Below, one piece after another: positions 6,712 through 14,297 of a stretch of 18,764 nt of DNA. This stretch comes from Cellvibrionales bacterium (GTDB lineage Bacteria; Pseudomonadota; Gammaproteobacteria; Pseudomonadales; JAHEGP01), in assembly GCA_024645065.1 (NCBI GenBank), contig JAHEGP010000030.1, positions 1 through 18,764 of the forward strand. The letters run 5' to 3'. The notes beneath the pieces are model-generated. The model was not told where the DNA came from. It was given only the letters and a program-made list of their open reading frames with translations, and searched no databases. Numbering within the stretch: the stretch's first letter is position 1; each line of letters opens with the position of its first letter. A program made the translations under genes and the position numbers.

Positions 6712-7605
6712 ATGCTGACAGCAACGGCCGACATCGAAAGCTATATCGACGCGGTCTGGATGGAGCGCGGCCTGGCACGCAACACGCTGGACTCCTATCG
6801 ATCCGACCTGCTCAAGTTCGCCCGCTGGCTGCATCCCCGGGGGATTGCCCTGGGCGACGTTGCCCGGGACAATCTCGAACATTACCTGGCGGATGAATTG
6901 CACAGTGGCAGGTCCGCGCGCTCCTGCGCCCGCTTGCTGTCCTGTTTGCGCGGTTATTATCGCTACCAGTTGCGGGAGGGGCGCATCCAGGCCGATCCGA
7001 CCCTTGAAGTCGACAGCCCCCGGCTGGGGCGCTCGCTGCCGGGGACCCTGTCTGAGCACGACGTGGAACAATTGCTGGGAGCGCCGGACACGGAAGACTC
7101 TCTGGGGCTGCGAGACAAGGCGATGCTTGAATTGCTGTACGCCTGCGGGCTGCGAGTGTCCGAACTGGTGTCCCTGCAACTGTCGCAAATCAATTCCAAC
7201 CAGGGCGTGGTGCGGATCATGGGCAAGGGTTCCAGGGAGCGGCTAGTGCCGATGGGTGAAGAGGCCAGAGAGTGGTTGTTGCGCTACTGCCTGGCTGCCC
7301 GCCAGGAGTTGATGGTGGGCAAGCGCAGCGATATCCTGTTTCCATCGCGGCGTGGGGATAGGATGACCCGCCAGACTTTCTGGCACCGCATCAAGCACTA
7401 TGCGAGGCAGGTCAATATCACGGCGCCGCTTTCACCGCACACCCTGCGCCACGCCTTTGCCACCCACCTGATCAACCACGGCGCCGATTTGCGGGTGGTG
7501 CAATTATTGCTGGGTCATAGTGATCTCTCTACCACGCAGATATATACTCATGTCGCTCAGGCGCGGCTGCAGGATCTGCACGCGAGGCACCATCCCCGGG
7601 GTTAG
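6712..7605 (+). CDS. xerD: Site-specific tyrosine recombinase XerD
   Basis: 297 aa (E. coli XerD 298). With XerC it resolves chromosome dimers at dif under FtsK control. The N-terminal SAM-like core-binding domain covers about 5-90 and the catalytic domain about 110-290. The full catalytic set is visible: Arg148 (Gly-Leu-Arg-Val-Ser-Glu-Leu), Lys172 (Gly-Lys-Gly-Ser), His243 and Arg246 (His-Thr-Leu-Arg-His-Ala-Phe-Ala-Thr-His), His269 (Leu-Gly-His-Ser) and Tyr278 (Ile-Tyr-Thr-His-Val). XerD rather than XerC is favoured by the spacing, nearly identical to E. coli XerD, and by the dsbC neighbour, as in other gammaproteobacteria. It is a core chromosomal gene, not a phage integrase: there are no repeats or phage genes around it. 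Confidence 0.95.
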   Translation: MLTATADIESYIDAVWMERGLARNTLDSYRSDLLKFARWLHPRGIALGDVARDNLEHYLADELHSGRSARSCARLLSCLRGYYRYQLREGRIQADPTLEVDSPRLGRSLPGTLSEHDVEQLLGAPDTEDSLGLRDKAMLELLYACGLRVSELVSLQLSQINSNQGVVRIMGKGSRERLVPMGEEAREWLLRYCLAARQELMVGKRSDILFPSRRGDRMTRQTFWHRIKHYARQVNITAPLSPHTLRHAFATHLINHGADLRVVQLLLGHSDLSTTQIYTHVAQARLQDLHARHHPRG

Positions 7606-7623
7606 GTGCCGGTTACCGGCAGC

Positions 7624-7679
7624 GGGACCAGCGAGCCATGGAACCCTCCCCGGGAACGCATCGCCTCCCTCGCTGTCCC
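7624..7679 (+). repeat. Imperfect inverted repeat upstream of dsbC
   Basis: GGGACCAGCGAG (7624-7635) pairs with CTCGCTGTCCC (7669-7679), leaving one bulged C, across a 33-base loop. A separate short hairpin TGCCGG/CCGGCA (7607-7612 with 7616-7621) sits right after the xerD stop. Neither is followed by a T-run. Together they could fold the dsbC leader or protect the xerD mRNA end; the function is unknown. Confidence 0.4.
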
Positions 7680-7711
7680 CTCTAAAAGTCCTTCACAATG
7701 TGAGCTGTCTA

Positions 7712-8449
7712 ATGAAAAAAGTGTACCGATCGATTGTTTTGCTGGTTGTCATGGTGTTTCCTGTGGCGGCGTTGTCAGCCGAGCTGGCGACCGTCGAGAA
7801 ACAGATAAAAGCCCGCTTTAACGCGGTGATGCCGACCTTCGAAGTGGAATCCGTGGCGCCCAGCGCTGTGGCCGGGCTGTACGATGTGCAGATCCTCAAC
7901 GGGCCTTTGTTGATGGTTACCCCGGAGGCTGACTACTTTATCAGCGGCGATGTGTTTGCAACGGGCTCCGGCAAGCTGGAGAACCTCAGTGAGGTCAGGC
8001 GACAGAAAGAGCGCCTGGCGGATGTGGCCGGCTTCGACAAGGACCAATTGATCGTGTTTACGCCGGAGCAAGGCGCCAGGCGCTGGGTTGCGGTGTTTAC
8101 CGATGTGAAATGCGGCTACTGCCGCAAGTTCCATGCCGATGTTCCCGCACTCAACGAGATGGGCATAGAAGTCCGTTACTTTTCCTTTCCGATTTTTGAT
8201 GGCTCACGCAATGAGATGATCAGCGCTCTTTGCGCCAAGGATCCCAAGCAGGCCATGACCACCCTCAAGGGCGGTGGCAAGATCCCTGAAAACCTCTGTG
8301 CCAAGCAGTCCATCGATGCCCAGTTCGCTCTGGCCAGGAAGCTCGGCCTGAGCGGCACACCCGGAATTGTGCTGGATGACGGTACCCTGCTGAAAGGCTA
8401 TGTCGAGCCCGCCAAGTTGGCCGCAGAAATGGGTTTGCAGCCAGGGTAA
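7712..8449 (+). CDS. dsbC: Thiol:disulfide interchange protein DsbC (periplasmic isomerase)
   Basis: 245 aa precursor. Residues 1-23 form a Sec signal peptide (Met-Lys-Lys, hydrophobic core, cut likely after Ala-Leu-Ser-Ala). An N-terminal dimerisation domain follows (about 24-85), then a linker helix and a thioredoxin-like domain with active site Cys-Gly-Tyr-Cys (134-137) in Phe-Thr-Asp-Val-Lys-Cys-Gly-Tyr-Cys. A second Cys pair, probably structural, is at 174 and 196. The cis-Pro loop is Gly-Thr-Pro-Gly (215-218; Gly-Thr-Pro-Ala is commoner). DsbC corrects wrong disulfides and is kept reduced by DsbD. The frame is open upstream to 7520, but the signal peptide fixes the ATG at 7712. Position between xerD and hom matches Pseudomonas-type order. 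Confidence 0.94.
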   Translation: MKKVYRSIVLLVVMVFPVAALSAELATVEKQIKARFNAVMPTFEVESVAPSAVAGLYDVQILNGPLLMVTPEADYFISGDVFATGSGKLENLSEVRRQKERLADVAGFDKDQLIVFTPEQGARRWVAVFTDVKCGYCRKFHADVPALNEMGIEVRYFSFPIFDGSRNEMISALCAKDPKQAMTTLKGGGKIPENLCAKQSIDAQFALARKLGLSGTPGIVLDDGTLLKGYVEPAKLAAEMGLQPG

Positions 8450-8497
8450 GCCAGGTCCAGGAGCGCCCAGGCTCGCGCTTTCAGGCTGATGGCGCTG

Positions 8498-8514
8498 GCC
8501 CGCCGGGGGCTTTT
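8498..8514 (+). terminator. Weak candidate terminator after dsbC
   Basis: GCCC (8498-8501) pairs with GGGC (8507-8510), directly followed by TTTT (8511-8514), 48 bases after the dsbC stop. The stem is only four pairs. A second inverted repeat, GCTGCG/CGCAGC (8540-8545 with 8558-8563), lies downstream. If either works, hom-thrC would have a separate promoter, which I could not pick out. Confidence 0.3.
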
Positions 8515-8612
8515 CAGCGACAATACCCGCATTTTTCGCGCTGCGGATTTCAGGCGGCGCAGCTTGTGTGAGTAGCAGCCAGTAAGAGCTGTTCCCAGTT
8601 GATGAGGTGTGC

Positions 8613-9923
8613 ATGTTAAAGGCAGTCAAGGTCGGTATTTGCGGCCTGGGTACGGTGGGTGGGGGCAGTTTCCGGGTCCTGCAGGACAACGCCGATTTGA
8701 TCAGGGCCCGGGCCGGGCGCAGTATCGAGGTGACCCACATCGGTGCCCGGCGCGACAATCCCCATTGCGATGTTGGCGACACCCGGGTGAGCCGGGATGT
8801 GTTTGCGGTCGCTGATGATCCGGATATCGACATTCTGGTGGAGACCATTGGCGGCTGCGAGGTGGCGCGGGAATTGGTTTTGCGGGCGCTCGACAACGGC
8901 AAGCATGTGGTTACCGCCAACAAGGCGCTGATCGCCGAGCATGGCAACGAAATCTTTCGTCGTGCCGCCGAAAAGGGCGTAAGCGTGGCCTTCGAGGCCG
9001 CTGTGGCCGGCGGTATCCCGATCATCAAGGCGATTAGAGAGGGGCTGGCGGCCAACCGGATAGAATGGTTGGCCGGCATCATCAACGGTACCGGTAATTT
9101 CATCCTCAGCGAAATGCGGGAAAAAGGGCGCAGCTTCGAGGATGTTCTGGCCGAGGCCCAGCAACTCGGTTATGCGGAGGCCGATCCCACCTTTGATGTC
9201 GAAGGTATCGATGCCGCTCACAAACTGGTCATTCTGGCGTCCATTGCCTTCGGCATCCCGCTGCAGTTCGACAAGGTCTTCACCTAAGGTATCAGCAGCA
9301 TCGACCTGCGCGATGTCACCTATGCCGAGGAGCTGGGCTATCGGATCAAGCATCTGGGCATTGCCCGGCGCACGGATAACGGCATAGAGCTGCGGGTGCA
9401 TCCCACCCTGATTCCCGCCGAGCGGCTTCTGGCCAATGTCAATGGTGTGATGAACGCGGTGATGGTGGAAGGGGACGCGGTGGGCCCCACCCTTTCCTAT
9501 GGTGCGGGGGCCGGTGGCGGACCGACCGCCTCTGCCATCGTCGCGGATATCATCGACGTTGCCCGCGGTCTGGAGGATCCGTTCCACAGTAATGTGCCCC
9601 ACCTGGCTTTCCATAGCGAATACCTGTCTGCGGAGCCGATCCTGCCCATCGAGGAGGTGGAGACGGCGTTTTATCTGCGCATGGAGGTTGTCGATCGGCC
9701 CGGTGTGTTGTCGAAGATCGCCCAGATAATGAGTGATGCCGGCATCAGCATCGAAGCCCTGATTCAGAAAGCGCCCAAGCATGGCGCCGTCACCGTGCCC
9801 CTCATCCTGCTGACCAATGTCGCCCGGGAGGGCCTGTTGATGAAGGCGGTGGCGAGTATCGAGGCACTGGACAGCGTGACCGGCGCGGTGACCCGGATGC
9901 GGGTCGAGGCGCTGGACGGTTGA
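8613..9923 (+). pseudogene. hom: Homoserine dehydrogenase, interrupted by an in-frame TAA stop
   Basis: Homoserine dehydrogenase makes homoserine from aspartate semialdehyde with NAD(P)H, the branch step to threonine and methionine. Read as one frame the gene has 436 codons, the normal monofunctional length. Visible: Rossmann motif Gly-Leu-Gly-Thr-Val-Gly (11-16), Val-Thr-Ala-Asn-Lys (100-104), Asn-Gly-Thr-Gly-Asn-Phe (158-163), the catalytic segment Asp-Val-Glu-Gly-Ile-Asp-Ala-Ala-His-Lys (195-204), a Gly-rich loop (about 297-305) and a C-terminal ACT domain (from about 352). Codon 225 is TAA (9285-9287), between Val-Phe-Thr and Gly-Ile-Ser, where Glu (GAA) is expected; one G-to-T change explains it. 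Translation would stop after 224 aa, losing part of the catalytic domain and all of ACT. The remaining 211 codons are intact, so the lesion is recent or a sequencing error. GAGG (8604-8607) fixes ATG 8613. thrC follows by 47 bp. Confidence 0.88.
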
Positions 9924-9970
9924 ACGGCTTGAAAAATCCGCTTTGACAAACGGCTAACAGGACAACAGTT

Positions 9971-11374
9971 GTGAAATATATCAGCACCCGCGGGAGAGCC
10001 CCCGCACTGGGCTTTGAAGAGGTATTGTTGACCGGGCTGGCCAGTGATGGCGGTCTGTATGTGCCCGAATCCCTTCCAGAATACAGTGCCGCCGAGATCG
10101 CCTCCTGGGCGAGCCTGGATTATGCGCAGCTCGCCTATCGCATCATCCAGCCGTTTGTTGCCGATGCTATCGACGCTGCCGACTTGCGCGCTATTATCAG
10201 CGACAGTTACGCCCAGTTTCGCCACGATGCTGTGGCACCATTGGTGCAGCTGGGCCATAACGAGTGGGTGCTGGAGCTGTTCCATGGTCCCACCCTGGCG
10301 TTCAAGGATTTTGCGCTGCAGCTGCTGGGGCGCTTGTTCGACTACATACTGGAGCGCCGCCAGCAGCATGTTGTGATTATGGGCGCGACCTCCGGGGACA
10401 CCGGGTCCGCCGCTATCGAAGGATGTCGGCACTGCAAGCATGTGGACATATTTATTCTCCATCCCCACGGGCGCGTATCCGAAGTGCAACGCCGGCAGAT
10501 GACGACCGTGGCCGGCGCCAATATTCACAACCTGGCGGTCAAGGGCAATTTCGATGACTGCCAGGCACTGGTCAAGCGAAGTTTTGCCGATCAGTCTTTC
10601 CTGCCCGATGGGCTGCAACTGGTGGCGGTGAACTCGATCAACTGGGCCCGAATCATGGCCCAGATCGTCTACTATTTTTCCTCGGCCCTGTCCCTTGGCG
10701 CGCCCCACCGGGCGGTGTCTTTTTCCGTGCCTACCGGAAACTTTGGCGATATTTATGCCGGCTGGCTGGCCAGGAACATGGGCCTGCCGATAGAACAATT
10801 GGTGATTGCCACAAATCGCAATGACATTCTGCATCGCTTTATGTGCCAGAACCGGTATGAGAAGCACGAACTGATCCACAGCCTCTCGCCAAGCATGGAT
10901 ATCATGATATCCAGCAATTTTGAGCGCGCGCTGTTCGATCTCTACCAGCGTGACGGCAGCGCGGTTGCCGAGTTGATGGAGCGTTTCAATCACCAGACCG
11001 TTGCTGTCCCGGATGCGGTATTCCAGCGCGCCAGGGCGGTGTTCGACAGTTTCGCTGTGGACGATCAGCGCACCCTGGAAGTGATTCGCCAGGTTTACGA
11101 GAGTAACGAATACCTGCTCGATCCGCATTCCGCTATCGGCGTAGAAGCCGCGCGCCGGTGCCGGCGGAATTCCTCCACCCCCATGGTAACCCTGGCCACG
11201 GCGCATCCGGCCAAGTTCCCGGATGCGGTTATCCAGGCGGGTCAGGCGGAAGAACCGACCCTGCCGCATCATATGAGCGATCTCTACCAGCGCGCGGAGC
11301 GCTACGAGGTGCTCGATGGCAAGCTGGAAACCGTACAGGCATTCATTGCTAACAACATCTCGGACCACTCGTGA
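9971..11374 (+). CDS. thrC: Threonine synthase
   Basis: 467 aa PLP enzyme converting O-phosphohomoserine to threonine. The N-terminus Met-Lys-Tyr-Ile-Ser-Thr-Arg-Gly and the segment Leu-Ala-Ser-Asp-Gly-Gly-Leu-Tyr-Val-Pro-Glu are typical of the E. coli/Pseudomonas long form. PLP binds Lys112 in His-Gly-Pro-Thr-Leu-Ala-Phe-Lys-Asp-Phe. The phosphate-binding Gly-Ala-Thr-Ser-Gly-Asp-Thr-Gly-Ser (138-146) and Pro-Thr-Gly-Asn-Phe-Gly-Asp (254-260) are intact. The start is GTG (9971) with AGGA (9959-9962) eight bases upstream. It is complete although hom before it is interrupted, and its substrate depends on homoserine from that step. Its stop overlaps recJ by 4 bp (GTGA), so recJ is probably translationally coupled. 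Confidence 0.96.
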   Translation: MKYISTRGRAPALGFEEVLLTGLASDGGLYVPESLPEYSAAEIASWASLDYAQLAYRIIQPFVADAIDAADLRAIISDSYAQFRHDAVAPLVQLGHNEWVLELFHGPTLAFKDFALQLLGRLFDYILERRQQHVVIMGATSGDTGSAAIEGCRHCKHVDIFILHPHGRVSEVQRRQMTTVAGANIHNLAVKGNFDDCQALVKRSFADQSFLPDGLQLVAVNSINWARIMAQIVYYFSSALSLGAPHRAVSFSVPTGNFGDIYAGWLARNMGLPIEQLVIATNRNDILHRFMCQNRYEKHELIHSLSPSMDIMISSNFERALFDLYQRDGSAVAELMERFNHQTVAVPDAVFQRARAVFDSFAVDDQRTLEVIRQVYESNEYLLDPHSAIGVEAARRCRRNSSTPMVTLATAHPAKFPDAVIQAGQAEEPTLPHHMSDLYQRAERYEVLDGKLETVQAFIANNISDHS

Positions 11375-13104
11375 GCACGATCATCCGCCGACGCGAGGCG
11401 GCGGTGGCGGCCCCGGGTAACGAAACGGCTGTCGCTGACTTGTTGTCCCGCCTCTATCGAACCCGAGGCGCGAACCCGGATGAGGATTTGGCTTATCCGC
11501 TGGGTGCGCTTCTGCCCCCCCACTTCCTGGGCGGGATCGGGCAGGCGGTAGAACTGCTGTGGCAGGCATTGCGGCGCCAGTCGGCAATCCTGGTGGTGGG
11601 CGACTTCGATGTCGATGGCGCCACCAGTACCGCGCTGGCATTAAAAGTCCTGGGTGCATTGGGTTTCCAAAAACTCGATTTCCTGGTGCCCAATCGTTTC
11701 AGAACAGGTTACGGGCTGACGCCTGCTATCGCGGCCATGGCCGCCGAGCGCGGCGCCGAATTGATCATCACCGTCGACAACGGTATCTCCAGCGTCGAGG
11801 GTGTAGCCGCCGCCAATGCCCGGGGCCTGGCGGTATTGATCACCGATCATCACCTGCCCGGGGCCTCGCTGCCCGACGCCGCGGCCATTGTAAACCCCAA
11901 CCAGCCGGGCTGCGGCTTTCGCAGCAAGGCACTGGCCGGTGTCGGGGTGGTGTTTTACCTGATGACCGCGTTGCGACGGCGCCTGCGCGAGGAGAACTGG
12001 TTCATCCAGCACGGTGTGAATGAACCCAATATGGCGGACTATCTCGACCTGGTTGCACTGGGCACCGTGGCCGACGTGGTGCCACTGGACTATAACAACC
12101 GGATTCTGGTCCATCACGGACTGCGCCGGATACGGGCCGGTAAATCGTCCCCGGGTATTATGGCGCTGCTGGGTATTGCCGGTCGCAATCCGCAGCAGCT
12201 GGTCGCCGCCGACCTCGGCTTCGCCGTGGCGCCTCGCCTCAACGCCGCCGGCCGGCTCGATGATATGAGTCACGGCATACAATGCCTGTTGGCGCAGTCG
12301 GTAGAAGAGGCCCAGAGCCTGGCGCTGGAGCTTGACGGGCTCAATCTGGAGCGTCGCGAAATCGAACAAACGATGCAACGGGAGGCGCTGGCCCACCTGG
12401 ATTCGGTGGAGATCAGCACCGCTGCAATGCCGGTGGGCCTGTGTCTCTATGATCGCGGCTGGCACCAGGGAGTCGTCGGTATCCTGGCCGCTCGAATACG
12501 CGAAAAATACCACCGGCCGGTGATCGCTTTCGCCGATGCCGGCGATGGCATGATCAAGGGTTCCGCGCGCTCTGTGCCCGGACTGCATATACGCGATGCG
12601 CTCGATAGGCTGGCCGCCGGGCATCCGGGCCTGTTGCACAAGTTTGGCGGCCACGCGATGGCCGCTGGCATGGAGCTGCGCGAGGCCGACTTCGAACGCT
12701 TTGCCGACGCCTTCGATGCCGTGGTCAGGTCCGAACTGGGTGCGGTTGAATTGCAGGGAGAAATCCTCAGCGACGGAGAGTTGCCAGCGGGCTTGCTTTG
12801 CCTGGAGCTGGCCCAAACCCTGCGCAATGCGGGCCCCTGGGGTCAGCACTTTCCGGAACCGGTATTCGACGGCGAGTTCATCATTCGCCAGCAAAAGCTG
12901 GTGGGTGGGCATCATCTCAAACTGGTCATGGCGCCGCTGGAGGAGCCCGGCCGCAGTCTCGATGCCATCTGGTTTAACGTGGACACCCAGTGTTGGCCCA
13001 ATCCCTCAATTGAGCGGGTCCATGTCGCCTACCGGGTCGATGCCAATGAATTTCGTGGCCTGGTCAACCTGCAGTTAATGGTGAGCCACCTCGACACACC
13101 TTAG
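11371..13104 (+). CDS. recJ: Single-stranded-DNA-specific 5'-3' exonuclease RecJ
   Basis: 577 aa, the same length as E. coli RecJ. It degrades 5'-ended single strands in RecF-pathway recombination, base excision and mismatch repair. DHH-family motifs in order: Gly-Asp-Phe-Asp-Val-Asp-Gly-Ala-Thr-Ser-Thr (77-87), Arg-Phe-Arg-Thr-Gly-Tyr-Gly-Leu (109-116), Thr-Val-Asp-Asn-Gly-Ile-Ser-Ser (134-141), Thr-Asp-His-His (158-161) and Arg-Leu-Asn-Ala-Ala-Gly-Arg-Leu-Asp. The DHHA1 part has Gly-Ser-Ala-Arg-Ser-Val-Pro-Gly and Phe-Gly-Gly-His-Ala-Met-Ala-Ala-Gly-Met, and an OB-type domain closes the protein. GTG start inside the thrC stop (4-bp overlap), with no clear ribosome site of its own, so expression likely depends on thrC translation. 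Confidence 0.97.
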   Translation: MSTIIRRREAAVAAPGNETAVADLLSRLYRTRGANPDEDLAYPLGALLPPHFLGGIGQAVELLWQALRRQSAILVVGDFDVDGATSTALALKVLGALGFQKLDFLVPNRFRTGYGLTPAIAAMAAERGAELIITVDNGISSVEGVAAANARGLAVLITDHHLPGASLPDAAAIVNPNQPGCGFRSKALAGVGVVFYLMTALRRRLREENWFIQHGVNEPNMADYLDLVALGTVADVVPLDYNNRILVHHGLRRIRAGKSSPGIMALLGIAGRNPQQLVAADLGFAVAPRLNAAGRLDDMSHGIQCLLAQSVEEAQSLALELDGLNLERREIEQTMQREALAHLDSVEISTAAMPVGLCLYDRGWHQGVVGILAARIREKYHRPVIAFADAGDGMIKGSARSVPGLHIRDALDRLAAGHPGLLHKFGGHAMAAGMELREADFERFADAFDAVVRSELGAVELQGEILSDGELPAGLLCLELAQTLRNAGPWGQHFPEPVFDGEFIIRQQKLVGGHHLKLVMAPLEEPGRSLDAIWFNVDTQCWPNPSIERVHVAYRVDANEFRGLVNLQLMVSHLDTP

Positions 13105-13113
13105 GGGTTTGGC

Positions 13114-13142
13114 TGGAGAAGAGCGGGCCTTTGGGCTAAAAT
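13114..13142 (+). promoter_or_regulatory. Likely sigma-70 promoter for prfB
   Basis: TGGAGA (13114-13119, 4 of 6 to TTGACA), 17-base spacer, TAAAAT (13137-13142, 5 of 6 to TATAAT). It lies between the recJ stop and the prfB ATG and would give a leader of about 20 nt. Confidence 0.5.
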
Positions 13143-13169
13143 CGCGAGCTTTTCATCACCGGAAATAGC

Positions 13170-14265
13170 ATGGAAATCAATCCGCTCAGAAACAGCCTGC
13201 AGGATATCGACGAGCGCGTACAAGCGCTTAGGGGGTATCTTTGACTACGCAGAAAAGAAGGACCGCCTCGACGAGGTAGAGCGCGAGCTATCGGAGCCCG
13301 CGGTGTGGGAAGACCCGGAACGCGCCCAGGAGCTGGGCCGTGAGCGCGCTCGCCTCGAGGAAGTGGTGCTGGTGATCGAAAGGCTGGGCAGTGCCACCGC
13401 TGACAATGCCGAGTTGCTGGAGATGGCGTTTGAGGAGGATGATCCCGAGGCGGTCGCCGATATCGAGCGCGAAGTCGCCGGTTTGCTGGAGGAACTGGAG
13501 AGGCTTGAATTCAGGCGGATGTTTGCCGGCGAGGCCGATCCCAGCAACGCCTATCTGGATGTGCAGGCCGGTTCCGGTGGAACGGAGGCCCAGGATTGGG
13601 CTGAAATGCTGTTGCGGATGTACCTGCGCTGGGGCGAGCGCCGCGGCTTCAAGACCGAATTGATCGAGGCTTCGGACGGCGATGTGGCGGGCATCAAGAG
13701 TGCCACCGTGCGATTTGAGGGCGAGTACGCCTTTGGTTGGCTGCGCACTGAAACCGGTGTGCACCGGCTGGTTCGCAAGTCGCCCTTTGATTCCGGCAAT
13801 CGGCGCCACACTTCCTTTGCCTCGGTGTTCGTGTCCCCCGAAATAGATGATAGCTTTGAAGTCGAGGTCAATGCCGCCGATCTGCGCTTCGATACCTATC
13901 GCGCCAGCGGCGCCGGCGGCCAGCACGTCAACAAAACCGATTCTGCGGTGCGCATAACCCATGCGCCCTCGGGTATCGTGGTGCAGTGCCAGAGCGAGCG
14001 CTCCCAGCACCAGAACCGCGATCGTGCCATGAAGCAGCTGAAGTCGAAACTCTATGAAATGGAGATGCAGAAGCGCCAGGCAGAACAGCAGGCGCTGGAG
14101 GACAGCAAGTCGGATATCGGCTGGGGTAGCCAGATTCGGTCCTACGTGCTCGACGACCAGCGCATCAAGGATCTGCGCACCGGGGCGCAGACCAGCAATT
14201 GCCAGGTGGTACTCGACGGCGATATCGACCTTTTTATTGAAGCCGCGCTGAAGAGCGGCCTGTAG
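13170..14265 (+). CDS. prfB: Peptide chain release factor 2 (RF2), expressed by programmed +1 frameshift
   Basis: Two overlapping frames form one gene. Frame one runs from ATG 13170 for 24 codons to an in-frame TGA (13242-13244). A +1 shift at CTT-T continues from GAC 13243 to TAG 14263-14265. The product is 364 aa (E. coli 365). RF2 ends translation at UGA and UAA. The anticodon-like Ser-Pro-Phe is at 204-206 and Gly-Gly-Gln at 249-251, within Arg-Ala-Ser-Gly-Ala-Gly-Gly-Gln; the residue before this Ser-Gly is Ala, as in most bacteria, not the Thr of E. coli K-12. A GGAAA ribosome site lies just upstream. A translation that starts downstream at the GTG near 13303 would miss the N-terminus. 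lysS follows, as in E. coli. Confidence 0.97.
13230..13245 (+). promoter_or_regulatory. RF2 programmed +1 ribosomal frameshift site
   Basis: AGGGGGTATCTTTGAC is the classical arrangement: an internal Shine-Dalgarno-like AGGGGG (13230-13235), a 3-base spacer, the slippery CUU codon (13239-13241) and the poor UGA-C stop (13242-13245). When RF2 is scarce, the ribosome pauses at UGA, tRNA-Leu slips +1 onto UUU and full RF2 is made, giving autoregulation. The mechanism is established in E. coli and widely conserved. Confidence 0.97.
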
Positions 14266-14297
14266 ACCGCGCCCGTGGTTATTTGGAGCACCTGTTT

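Noticed and set aside
6712..7605. Phage or island integrase
   Set aside because: Residue spacing matches XerD and the neighbours are core genes; no attachment repeats or phage genes are visible.
8489..8575. 28-codon open frame before hom as a threonine/isoleucine attenuator leader peptide
   Set aside because: It has only one Thr and one Ile codon, is Arg/Ala-rich and has no attenuator-type terminator placed before hom.
9285..9287. Alternative genetic code or TAA recoding as explanation of the hom stop
   Set aside because: TAA ends corB, dsbC and the SYLF-like gene normally in this window, so TAA is a stop here; there is no frameshift or special stem evident after it.
9764..11368. 534-codon minus-strand open frame opposite thrC
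   Set aside because: Shadow of thrC, whose frame contains all catalytic motifs; long shadows are expected in GC-rich DNA.
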